Source of the DNA: Verrucomicrobiota bacterium
GTDB lineage: Bacteria > Verrucomicrobiota > Verrucomicrobiia > Opitutales > Opitutaceae
Direction of reading: 5' to 3'
DNA: 38,944 nucleotides
NCBI GenBank assembly: GCA_025362555.1
Contig: JANYFP010000007.1
Location: forward strand, 1-38,944
Position 1 is the stretch's first letter, and each line of letters opens with the position of its first letter. Below the pieces are notes generated by a model. It had not been told where the DNA came from. It ran no database searches and worked only from the letters and a program-made list of their open reading frames with translations. The position numbers and the translations under genes were made by a program. Positions 1-9,095 of the stretch are shown piece after piece.

Positions 1-689
1 CGGCGCGAGGCGAGCGCGTGCAAGGCGGGTGAGAGTCCGAAGTTTTTATCCGGAGCAACGGCGCGCTGTTCGTCGAGGATGGAAAAAATTTCTCCGTCGA
101 GCACGTGCAGACCGAAGAAGCAGAGATAGAAACCGGAGCGCAGGCCTGGCACAATGAGTTGCTGCTCGGCGAGCGTTGGCGTGGGTTTTTCCAGCACAGC
201 TTCGATTTGATAAAGCTGTTTGTCACCGCTGACGAGTCGGCCGCCGATGGCGCCGTAGGAAGTGAGCAGGCTTTCACGCGTCGGTTGTACAGCGGCGACG
301 GGGGCATTTTCGGCGGCGGCGACGGTAAGAATTTGGCGGGCGCACCCGGTGGCCCCGAGCGCGACGTGGAGATGGTCGCCGACGAGATGGAGGAAAGGTT
401 CGTCGCCCATTAATTTGCGACCGCATAGCACGGCGTGACCGTAGCCTTTGGGTTCATCCTGCGGGATGAAACGCACGCGCGGGCGCAATGCGCCGCAGGC
501 GGTGGCGTAGGCGATCTCGTCGCCGGGACAAACGACGACGCCGAATTCCTCGATGCCGCCGCTCACCGCCTCCTCGAGGATAATCTGCAGCGCGGATTTG
601 GATTCACCGTCGCGATCCACCAAGGTTTGCAGGGGAAGAGTGCGCTGGCGGGGATTGGCCGCCGTGATCAGGGCTTTGCGAATATTCAT
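1..689 (-). CDS. UTP--glucose-1-phosphate uridylyltransferase-like nucleotidyltransferase (3' end beyond window)
   Basis: Not in the ORF track because its stop lies outside the window. Manual reverse-strand translation from ATG at 689: MNIRKALITAANPRQRTLPLQTLVDRDGESKSALQIILEEAVSGGIEEFGVVVCPGDEIAYA..., with a nucleotidyltransferase-like start and later ...PFLHLVGDHLH.... Confidence 0.8.
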   Translation of the reverse strand, partial: MNIRKALITAANPRQRTLPLQTLVDRDGESKSALQIILEEAVSGGIEEFGVVVCPGDEIAYATACGALRPRVRFIPQDEPKGYGHAVLCGRKLMGDEPFLHLVGDHLHVALGATGCARQILTVAAAENAPVAAVQPTRESLLTSYGAIGGRLVSGDKQLYQIEAVLEKPTPTLAEQQLIVPGLRSGFYLCFFGLHVLDGEIFSILDEQRAVAPDKNFGLSPALHALASR

Positions 690-912
690 GGGTGCAGAGG
701 GCGCGGGAGTGTCGATGGAGAGAGGGTAACGATCAACAGGAAATCTCGGCTACGCAGAAATGGCGCGCCGCTCAGGCGTGGCGGAGCGCACGCAAGCACA
801 CGGCCTACGGTTGAGAGGCGTAGGCGCGCGGGCTTGCCTTATCGATCGGACTTACGCGTTCGAAGCATCGGGGCGTGAAGCCACTCCGACAGCTTTTTCC
901 GACGGCTTGGCG

Positions 913-2301
913 TCAGGCAACGAACGAATAATCGTAGGGCTTGCGCATTTCACGCACGAGGTAGCGGTTCGCATCCGCGGCGTTGTCGCCGACGAATTGT
1001 TCCGCGGTGGAATCCCAGGTGAGATTCTTGCCGGTGCGCAGCGAGATGGCTCCAAGGTGGCACATGGTGGCGGAACGATGTCCCGTTTCCACGTCGCAGA
1101 TCGGCAGATCGCGGGAGCGCACGCAGTCGATGAAATTGCCCATGTGATTTTTGCTCTGGTAAAGGCGAACGGCATCAGCGGGCAGCGGCGTCTTCAATAA
1201 TTCCGGATTGCTGGCTTTGATCTCGTCGCGGTTGACCCAGATCCAGCCGTCGGTGCCTTCGAAGCGGATGCCGTTGGGCTGACCTTGCGGATTAACATGC
1301 GCCCCGTAAATGGAGTCGTCTTTCGTGGTGTTGATTTGCAGGCCGATGCCGTTGGCGTAGGTGTAATTTACTTCGTAGTCAGCGTAGGCGTTGTAGCCGC
1401 CAGCGATCGGTTCGGATAAGTGTTTGGATTCCACTTTGGTCGGAGCGAGCAGGCCGATGGCCCAATAAGCGATGTCGTTGTGGTGCGCGCCCCAATCGGT
1501 CATGGTGCCGCCGGAGTATTCATACCAGAAACGAAAATTGGCATGGCAGCGCTCGGTCACGTAGTCGGCGGCGGGAGCCTGGCCCTGCCAGAAATCCCAG
1601 TTCAAGCCGGCGGGAATCGGGGAGGATTGAAATGGACCGGCGCGCAAGCCGGCCGGCAGCCAGACGCGGGCCTGTTGGAGTTTGCCGAGGCGACCGTTAC
1701 GGACCAATTCACACGCGAGGCGGAAGCGCTGGTTGCTGCGTTGTTGGGTGCCGGTCTGGAGCACGATTTTGTTTTCGTGCACGGCTTTGACGATATGGCG
1801 GCCTTCGTCGATGGTGAGGGTGAGAGGTTTTTCCCCGTAGACATCCTTGTGCGCCTTGGCGGCGGCGAGATTGACAAGGGTGTGCCAGTGATCAGGCGTG
1901 GCATTGACGATGATGTGAATATCATCCCGCTCCATAACTTTGCGGAAATCACTATAGATCGTCGGCACGCGGCCCTCGACAGTGAATTGAACGGCGGCGG
2001 CGGCGGCGTGGTTTTCGTCCACGTCGCACACGGCGAGAATATCACCATAGGCGCTGGCATTGGTGGCATCACCTTTGCCCATGCCACCGCAACCGACGAG
2101 GGCGATGCCCGGCCGATTATTTGGCGTGGGGAGTTTCGTGGTTTCTGCGGCCATGAGTTGCTGGCCCTGGACAAACCAGAGCGGCAGACTGGTCGCGGCG
2201 GCGATCATGGTGCAGCGCTGTAGAAACGTGCGCCGCGAGATATTGAAAGTGAGGGCAGAGTTTTTCGCGGCGGACTCGCCGTGATTTTTGGAGTTTTTCA
2301 T
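913..2301 (-). CDS. Gfo/Idh/MocA family oxidoreductase, Tat-type signal
   Basis: ORF 913..2373; likely start MKNSKNHGES at 2301. SRRTFLQRC Tat-like motif, GIALVGCGGMGKGD Rossmann motif, ATPDHWHTLVNLAAAKAHKDVYGEKPLT typical of the family. Confidence 0.92.
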   Translation of the reverse strand: MKNSKNHGESAAKNSALTFNISRRTFLQRCTMIAAATSLPLWFVQGQQLMAAETTKLPTPNNRPGIALVGCGGMGKGDATNASAYGDILAVCDVDENHAAAAAVQFTVEGRVPTIYSDFRKVMERDDIHIIVNATPDHWHTLVNLAAAKAHKDVYGEKPLTLTIDEGRHIVKAVHENKIVLQTGTQQRSNQRFRLACELVRNGRLGKLQQARVWLPAGLRAGPFQSSPIPAGLNWDFWQGQAPAADYVTERCHANFRFWYEYSGGTMTDWGAHHNDIAYWAIGLLAPTKVESKHLSEPIAGGYNAYADYEVNYTYANGIGLQINTTKDDSIYGAHVNPQGQPNGIRFEGTDGWIWVNRDEIKASNPELLKTPLPADAVRLYQSKNHMGNFIDCVRSRDLPICDVETGHRSATMCHLGAISLRTGKNLTWDSTAEQFVGDNAADANRYLVREMRKPYDYSFVA

Positions 2302-2471
2302 GGGGGAGGGGGAATGCAGACCGGACACGGTAAACTGACAAGGCGGTGCCGCGAAAGAAAGCGATAAAAGCACCCAGAATTGAGAAATGTTTCGTGGCGA
2401 TTCAGCGGGGTGTTTTTAGGCTCACGCTGGGTTGCGGTGCGCTTTGGATTTACTGCGGTCCTTGGAGTGGA

Positions 2472-3224
2472 TCAGAGGATTTTTTCCAAGGCGGTTCGGC
2501 CGGTCGGACTCACGACCAGGTAGAGATAAGTCTGGTCCGACCAACTCGCAATACTCACACCCGCATGGTCGGCGATCGCCGGGGCGGAGGGGGCGGTGAG
2601 ATTTGGAAAATCAGTCCGTCGGGCGATGTAGTAGTGCAGGCCGGCGCCGTTGCGTTTGAAACATACCTCAAGCACGTCGCGGCTTTCGAGGTGCAGGGTG
2701 CGACAGCCGGTATCATGAAGCACTGGGAAATCGATGGCCCTTGGATCGCTGAGTCGCGTCGTAGATAGTTTGAGCAAGCGATTCAGTGCCGCCGCTTCTT
2801 CGCCGTGGCCACCATGGGTCTCGGGGTGCTGCGCGTCGCTGATCACGAAGGCAGCCAAAGGACTAGCGGCCGCAGACTGAGGAGCTTGAGACTTTAAGGT
2901 TAGCGTGAGCGTGAGAATCACGGCGATGCTGGCGGCCACAGCGAAGCCAATCGCCAGGCGCCCGCGCCACCACTGCGAGCGGGGAGTTTCTGCGGCGGCG
3001 GCATCAGCCGCCGAAAGAATGGCGTCGCACAAGCTCTCGGGCACTTCGATCGCTTCGAAATCCGCGCTCATCGCCTGGTCGAAGGCTTGTTGTTTTTCGA
3101 ACCACGCGCGCAGGGTGGCGTCGTTGCGGGACAAGGCCAGGGCTTCGCGGAAGTGGGGGTTAGCGGCGTCCGCCCCATTTGGTCGATAGCCGTGGAGAAT
3201 TGATTTGGCCTCCTCGATTTTCAT
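2472..3224 (-). CDS. putative membrane anti-sigma factor
   Basis: Immediately downstream of an ECF sigma gene; cytoplasmic N-terminal region, single TM (LAIGFAVAASIAVILTLTLTL), periplasmic C-terminus. Confidence 0.65.
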   Translation of the reverse strand: MKIEEAKSILHGYRPNGADAANPHFREALALSRNDATLRAWFEKQQAFDQAMSADFEAIEVPESLCDAILSAADAAAAETPRSQWWRGRLAIGFAVAASIAVILTLTLTLKSQAPQSAAASPLAAFVISDAQHPETHGGHGEEAAALNRLLKLSTTRLSDPRAIDFPVLHDTGCRTLHLESRDVLEVCFKRNGAGLHYYIARRTDFPNLTAPSAPAIADHAGVSIASWSDQTYLYLVVSPTGRTALEKIL

Positions 3225-3252
3225 GCGTGTTTTGTGGTGAGAGGATTTCGAA

Positions 3253-3771
3253 TTAACTGTTTTGCGGGGAGGATCCGACTTGTTTGCGGGAGAGCGCGGC
3301 GCGCAGTTGCGCTTTGCCTCGGGCTAGACGCGACATCACGGTTCCGATGGGGACGTCGAGTTGGTCGGAGATTTCCTGGTAGGAAGATTCTTGCAGATAA
3401 AAAAGCGTGAGTGGGATCCGGTACAATTCGTCGACTTCCGGCATTGCCTCCAGTACGACTCCGGTGCGTCGACCGACGTAGGAATCCGCCTCCGGCGCCG
3501 GTGGATCGGCTTCCGCTGGTGGCAAGTCTTCCAGCGCTTCCACGCGTTGTGCGCGGCGAGCTCCCCGCAAATATTCCCGATAGAGCGTCGTGAAGAGCCA
3601 CGATTTTGATTTTCCATCGTCGCGCAAGGCGTGGCCGGATTTTGCCCAGATCAAAAAAGTTTGCTGCGTGAGATCGCAAGCATCCGGCGAGTTCCGGGTC
3701 AGGCTGTACGCGAAACGAAAGAGCGGCTTGTAATGCGCTTTCACCAGCAGAGTGAAATCTTCGGTCGGCAT
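3253..3771 (-). CDS. ECF RNA polymerase sigma factor
   Basis: Region 2-like FRFAYSLTRNSPDACDLTQQTFLIWAK and region 4-like LFYLQESSYQEISDQLDVPIGTVMSRLARGKAQLR. Confidence 0.93.
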   Translation of the reverse strand: MPTEDFTLLVKAHYKPLFRFAYSLTRNSPDACDLTQQTFLIWAKSGHALRDDGKSKSWLFTTLYREYLRGARRAQRVEALEDLPPAEADPPAPEADSYVGRRTGVVLEAMPEVDELYRIPLTLFYLQESSYQEISDQLDVPIGTVMSRLARGKAQLRAALSRKQVGSSPQNS

Positions 3772-4003
3772 GCGATTGGAACGATCAACTGAGGCAGAGG
3801 GTACTCAAGCAAATAGCGGCGACATGCCCGCTCGTTGCCCCGGGTGGAAATTTTCCAGCGTCAATTCTCCGGCTGAAAAATAATTTGGTGAAAGTGGGAA
3901 TAAATCGGCCCGTTCGATTCTCTTATGAGAGGTATTGTTTCGGCGTACTCTCACAGTGCGATCCGAGTTGGACCTATAAACCTCGCCCGCCAAATTCTCC
4001 GTC

Positions 4004-7000
4004 ATGGCGCGTTCGCTCCGCGACGCGCTAACGGCGAGGATTGGCTGCACCCTAACCTACCACCCCGCCGTGTTATTCCTTACTTCTTGCTGGAAACAGC
4101 ATGCTCACGCCCTCGCTTTGCGCTTGGTGCGATTCACTTTTTATCCAATTGGCCGCTGGCTTTGCGCTTCAGGTCTTGCGCTGATCATCACAGGGGCGAT
4201 GCCTTCGCTGGCCAAAGCCGGCGAGGCGGCCGCGGTTTTTTCCGGCAAAGTTCTGGATAGCACTTCAGGCAAATATCTCGAGGGCGCCGAGATTGCCGTG
4301 CAGGGCACGGAGATTCGGGTGAGCACAGGGCGCGCCGGCGTATTTGTGCTCCCGGAATTGACTGTTGGTTCCCATACGTTGCTCGTGACCTACCTGGGCC
4401 TGGAACCAAAAACGGAAACAATTCAGGTGCGACCGGGCGATAAAGAGGAGCACGTCGTGCGTCTTGGCGCAGCCGAAGTTCTTCAGCTGAATGTCATTCG
4501 CGTGAGTACGGCGCGGGAAGGCATGGCTCAGGCGATCGCGCTGCAAAAGGTTTCCGTGCAATCCAAAGTGGTCGCGGCCGCCGATCAATTCGGTGAAGTC
4601 AGTGAAGGTAACGTCGGGGAGTATCTGAAATTTCTCCCCGGGGTCACGATTGACTACAACGTCAACGACGCGCGCGGGATCAGCCTGCGGGGGTTGAGCA
4701 CGGCTTTCACGATCGTCGCGGTCGACGGCACGCCGATGGCGGGCACTTCGTCGATGGACGATTCCCGCCGCTTTGAATTTGAGCAGATCGCGATGAATAA
4801 CGTCGAGACTACCGAATTGTTTAAAACGGTGACTCCGGATCTTCCGGCGAGCTCGACCGGCGGCTTTGTGAATTTTGTCACGAAAAGTGCGTTCGATAGC
4901 GAAGGTGTCCAACGATTTTCTTACAACGCGTCACTGTCCGCTCCCAGCACCAATCTCCATTTTGATAAACAGGGCGGCGTCTGGGGCCATAAAGCGGAAT
5001 ACACGATTCGGCCGAGCTTGGATCTTAACTATGCGCGCCGGGTGAATTCGAAATTTGGTTTTAATCTTAATTATCGGCTCTCGGAAAAATACGACGACTC
5101 GCCGCGCACCACGGCTACGTGGAATCAAGTCTCCATCGCGGGCCAACCCTCGATCTTCAGCGCCACTCCGCGGCTTGGTACTTTCGCGGTGCGTAGTGAA
5201 CAGAAACTGACCCACCGCGAAGCCTTTGCGACCAAACTCGATTACTTCATCAGTGATGCGACCAAACTTTCCGTCTCCGGCCAGTGGAATTGGTACGATC
5301 TCAATTTCACTCAGCGCGGACCAACTTTCGCGCTGGGCACCAATGCCACGGCTAACGGTGATAGCTATACCTCGGGCACGGGTGCGGGGGTCACCGCTCC
5401 CGCCGGCACGATCACGAACGGTGTGCTTTACCGCAATAAATACGGCACGACGTGGCACGTGAACGGAACGCTGAGTCACGAATTCAGCTCGAAGGCCAAA
5501 GCCTCGTTCACCACTTATTTTTCCCGCGCTGACGGGCAGTATCGCGACGTCACCAAGGGTTTCATTTCTTCGGCTCAAACCATGTCGCCCTCTGCGGCGA
5601 CCTACACGAACGTCACGATTGCCGGTTTGCAGCAAGGTGACCTTCCCACGATTTCGCTCACGAATGCGGGCACACTGGTCTCGCTCGATCTGATCCGCTC
5701 GCTCAGTAACTACACGTTCAGCAATACCACGGGCACCAACTTTCAGTCCCGTCCGTGGAGCGCCATCGACACAAAAAAAGGCGTGAGTGGAGTTTATTAC
5801 TATGACCTGGCGTTGGCTGTGCCGGTGAAACTTCAGACGGGCTTTGCGCTGGACGACGTCGAACGCTACATTAACCGCCCCGACTATCGTGGGGCAATTC
5901 CCGCGACCACCGGTTCCGCGCTCACCGCACTCAGTGATCCGAATTATACCAAGGATGTGGCTTTCGGTTTCGGTTCCTACCAGGTGGTTGATCCGTACAA
6001 GGTGAAAGATGCCTTTATTTCAAAGCTCACGCTGGTTTCTGCGGACGATGTCCGTAACTTTCATGAGAAAAATAATGCCGGCTACTTGCGGGCCGACGCC
6101 AATCTGACCAGCGAATTACTCGTTATTGGCGGGGTGCGTTGGGAGAATCATACGATTGATGCTCAAGCGCAGAGTCGCGCCAATAAGCGCTCCAAGCTCG
6201 CGCAAATTAATCTGGATTACGCGGAATTGTATCCCTCGTTGAGCTTCAAATATTCGCCAAAAGCCAATCGGAATGTGGTCGTGCGCGGCGGAGTCAGTCG
6301 CACCGTCGGCCACCCCGACTATGTTGACCTCCTCCCGGTGATCACCTCGGAGAGTGCTCCGGGGGCGGCCGATGGCGTCATCAGTGTGCCCGATCCGAAA
6401 TTGAAACCGTATTTTTCGACGAACTTCGATCTGTCGATCGACTACTACCTGAAGCACTCCGGTGTGCTCAGTGTCTATGGCTACGTGAAGGACGTGAAAA
6501 ACGCCTTTGTCCAACGCAGTATGACCGCGAGTGATATCCAGGCGGTGGCGGCGGATTACGGCTATAACTCGGCGGAGTTTAGCTCCGGGATCGTGACCGA
6601 AAACGGCGGCACCTCCCGCCTGAGCGGCCTGGAAATCAGCTACGCGCAAAACCTCACGTTCTTACCGAAGCCCTTTGATGGTCTCAGCATTCAGGCGAAT
6701 TTCACCGCTCTGGCCGTGAACACGAACGATCTGGATCTGCGCTATTCCCAACTCCGGGCGGTATCGCCGAAAACCGCGAACTTCATTCTGAACTACCGCT
6801 ATCGGGCATTTTCCGTGACGGCTACGACCAACTGGGTTTCGGAAAGCATTTTCGGCGGTTTTGTCGCCACCGCGTTCGTGACGGGAACCAAAGGCAATGC
6901 GCTCACCGGCGCGCCCGATACCCGGTTGGTCAGTTACCGGGATGAAAAAGCCACGACCGACGTGAAGTTCGAATACGCGATCAACAAGAATGCCTCGGTG

Positions 7001-7147
7001 TATTTCCTTGTGCGGAATATTATGAATAGTCAGCGAATTGATTATTATCGCGGATATTTGAAGGAGAATCAGGGCGTTATCCTGCCGTTTAATCGCTATG
7101 AATTTGGTGAGCCGCATCTGACGCTCGGCGTGCGCGGCCGGTTTTAA
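4004..7147 (+). CDS. TonB-dependent receptor with N-terminal carboxypeptidase-regulatory-like domain
   Basis: FSGKVLDSTSGKYLEGAEIAVQGT...GVFVLPELTVGSHTLLVTYLGL (CarboxypepD_reg-like), plug region GVTIDYNVNDARGISLRGLSTAFTIVAVDGTPM, C-terminal beta-barrel ending ...LTLGVRGRF. The start is uncertain; an in-frame GTG near 4127 gives a better signal peptide. Confidence 0.93.
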   Translation: MARSLRDALTARIGCTLTYHPAVLFLTSCWKQHAHALALRLVRFTFYPIGRWLCASGLALIITGAMPSLAKAGEAAAVFSGKVLDSTSGKYLEGAEIAVQGTEIRVSTGRAGVFVLPELTVGSHTLLVTYLGLEPKTETIQVRPGDKEEHVVRLGAAEVLQLNVIRVSTAREGMAQAIALQKVSVQSKVVAAADQFGEVSEGNVGEYLKFLPGVTIDYNVNDARGISLRGLSTAFTIVAVDGTPMAGTSSMDDSRRFEFEQIAMNNVETTELFKTVTPDLPASSTGGFVNFVTKSAFDSEGVQRFSYNASLSAPSTNLHFDKQGGVWGHKAEYTIRPSLDLNYARRVNSKFGFNLNYRLSEKYDDSPRTTATWNQVSIAGQPSIFSATPRLGTFAVRSEQKLTHREAFATKLDYFISDATKLSVSGQWNWYDLNFTQRGPTFALGTNATANGDSYTSGTGAGVTAPAGTITNGVLYRNKYGTTWHVNGTLSHEFSSKAKASFTTYFSRADGQYRDVTKGFISSAQTMSPSAATYTNVTIAGLQQGDLPTISLTNAGTLVSLDLIRSLSNYTFSNTTGTNFQSRPWSAIDTKKGVSGVYYYDLALAVPVKLQTGFALDDVERYINRPDYRGAIPATTGSALTALSDPNYTKDVAFGFGSYQVVDPYKVKDAFISKLTLVSADDVRNFHEKNNAGYLRADANLTSELLVIGGVRWENHTIDAQAQSRANKRSKLAQINLDYAELYPSLSFKYSPKANRNVVVRGGVSRTVGHPDYVDLLPVITSESAPGAADGVISVPDPKLKPYFSTNFDLSIDYYLKHSGVLSVYGYVKDVKNAFVQRSMTASDIQAVAADYGYNSAEFSSGIVTENGGTSRLSGLEISYAQNLTFLPKPFDGLSIQANFTALAVNTNDLDLRYSQLRAVSPKTANFILNYRYRAFSVTATTNWVSESIFGGFVATAFVTGTKGNALTGAPDTRLVSYRDEKATTDVKFEYAINKNASVYFLVRNIMNSQRIDYYRGYLKENQGVILPFNRYEFGEPHLTLGVRGRF

Positions 7148-7269
7148 TGTCGGACTATTTTCTGCCGGTCGGTGTGCTCCAGGATGGCTTGGAGTTTCCT
7201 TGCCGGCAGATTCTCGGGGCAAATCATAGACTAGGGGCATGCGTAGTTTCCTGTCCCTGGTCTATTTTT

Positions 7270-9036
7270 ATGTTCAAGCCCAGAGCCGTTAAGCGCCGCG
7301 CGATGTTCGCCGCGGGTGCGGTTTGGGGTGGATTCCTTTTTTTCGTGCTTCCAATTCCGGTGCGCGGCCAAAGTGATCTCGTCGGACGGCTAATTGAGAA
7401 GGTCAGTTGCGAGCAAAATGAAGCGCAAAGTTACGTGCTCTATTTGCCGTCGGATTACGTGAAAGAAAAAGCGTGGCCGGTGATTTTCTGTTTCGATGCC
7501 AGTGCGCGCGGGCGGATTCCGGTGGAGCGATTGCAAGCGGCGGCGGAAAAATATGGTTACATCGTGGCTGGCTCACTCACTTCGCGCAACGGGCCGTTTG
7601 CGGCCAACGTCGCGGCCAGCCAGGCGATGATCCGGGATGTGAGCGCGCATTTCTCCATTGATTCGCGCCGCGTGTATACGGCTGGGGTTTCCGGTGGGGC
7701 GCGGGTGGCGACTTCGCTCGCGCTGGCGGGGGTGGCGCAAGGAGTGATTGCGTGTGCGGCCGGATTCCCAGCTTTGCCGGCGGGAATTCCGCAGCGAGTG
7801 CCGTTCGTTTTATTCGGGACGACCGGCACGGAGGATTTTAATTGGGGAGAACTCGTGCGCCTCGATGGTGAGCTGGAGGAACGTAAAGCGCCCCATCGGA
7901 TCGTGGTATTTAACGGCGGGCACGAGTGGGCGTCGGCGGCGTTGATGACCGAGGCGGTGGAGTGGTTGGAATTGCAGGCGATGCGGACCGGGACACGGCC
8001 GATTGATCCCGAATTTGTGCGGATGTCCTATGGAGCGCGCATGAAGGGGGTTCCGCTTAAGCCGGCTTTGGAGCGCTGGCGTGGACTGCAATCGGTCGCA
8101 GCGGATTTTGCCGGTCTCGGCGACGTGGACCCGCAGATGTCGACGATTAAGGAACTGGGTGAAAGTCAGGCGGTCCGGGACGAATTTCGCGCGGAGCGGG
8201 CGCTCATGGGGCGGGAGCAGGACTTGATGGATGAACTCGCCGAAACGGCGGAAACGAGCGCTGGGCGAAAGCAGCGTTTGGTGGCGGAGTTGAAAAAGAA
8301 GCGAGATCGGTTCGAGGATTCGGCGGAGCGGCGTATGGTACGGCGGGCCATTGCCGGGTTTCGCATGATGGCCCGGGCGACAGCGAGTTCATCGTTTGAT
8401 GATCACAATTATCGAAAGGCGATCGCATTGCTTGAGTTGGCAAATGAGTTTCAGCCCACGCAAAAATCAACGTGGTTGGACCTCGCTCGGGCTTATGCGC
8501 TGCTCGGTGAAAGTGAGCACGCCCTTGACGCGCTCGCTCGGTTAGTCGAGCTAGGCTTTGACGATTATTCGCGGTTGGACACGGATCCGGCGTTGGCTCA
8601 GCTACGCGGGGATCGCCGTTTTCCGGTCGCGTTTCCGAGGAAGTCTTCCGGGGCACGTGAGGCAGTACTTGAGTTGCCGGTCCTGCGGGTGTCTGCCTCG
8701 CTGGCGAGTGTTCAAGTGCGGCTTTTTTATCTGCCAAGCGTGGAAAGTGAGATCGATCGACTGAGTTATGTCGGGGTCGAGGATGTGATTCCGGGATCTG
8801 CGCCCGCGCAGGCCGGGCTCGCACGCGGGATGGAAATAATGGCGATACAGAGGACTCGCATCCGCAGCCTGACGATTTCGGATCTCGATCGGATCTTAGC
8901 AATGCCGGTAAAAAACGAGATCATCCTGACGGTGCGCAATTCTCGGGACGAACCGGAAAGAGATTTATCGGTGTTGATCCGGCAGCGCTCGTCTTCTTTC
9001 GGTCCGGAAAGAGCCGGTCATGAGCTGGCGGAATAG
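7270..9036 (+). CDS. secreted alpha/beta-hydrolase (esterase-like) with helical/TPR-like region and C-terminal PDZ-like domain
   Basis: ORF 7147..9036; start MFKPRAVKRR at 7270. Signal peptide, YVLYLPSDYVKEKAWPVIFCFDASARG, nucleophile elbow TAGVSGGARVA, FNGGHEW histidine, TPR-like NYRKAIALLELANEFQPTQKSTWLDLARAYALLGE, PDZ-like VIPGSAPAQAGLARGMEIMAIQ. Confidence 0.75.
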   Translation: MFKPRAVKRRAMFAAGAVWGGFLFFVLPIPVRGQSDLVGRLIEKVSCEQNEAQSYVLYLPSDYVKEKAWPVIFCFDASARGRIPVERLQAAAEKYGYIVAGSLTSRNGPFAANVAASQAMIRDVSAHFSIDSRRVYTAGVSGGARVATSLALAGVAQGVIACAAGFPALPAGIPQRVPFVLFGTTGTEDFNWGELVRLDGELEERKAPHRIVVFNGGHEWASAALMTEAVEWLELQAMRTGTRPIDPEFVRMSYGARMKGVPLKPALERWRGLQSVAADFAGLGDVDPQMSTIKELGESQAVRDEFRAERALMGREQDLMDELAETAETSAGRKQRLVAELKKKRDRFEDSAERRMVRRAIAGFRMMARATASSSFDDHNYRKAIALLELANEFQPTQKSTWLDLARAYALLGESEHALDALARLVELGFDDYSRLDTDPALAQLRGDRRFPVAFPRKSSGAREAVLELPVLRVSASLASVQVRLFYLPSVESEIDRLSYVGVEDVIPGSAPAQAGLARGMEIMAIQRTRIRSLTISDLDRILAMPVKNEIILTVRNSRDEPERDLSVLIRQRSSSFGPERAGHELAE

Positions 9037-9095
9037 CGGAGGGTGCGATTTCGCGCGGGCGGACAGACGCGAACGCTCACTCGTCCGCCGCGCTT

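Noticed and set aside
105-1200. Plus-strand ORFs 105..413, 435..878 and 760..1200
   Set aside because: The first two overlap the minus-strand GalU-like coding sequence, which translates convincingly; the third overlaps the oxidoreductase 3' end. No support for real products.
1990-2012. (GGC)n run
   Set aside because: Encodes a poly-Ala run (HAAAAAVQ) in the oxidoreductase; simple codon repetition.
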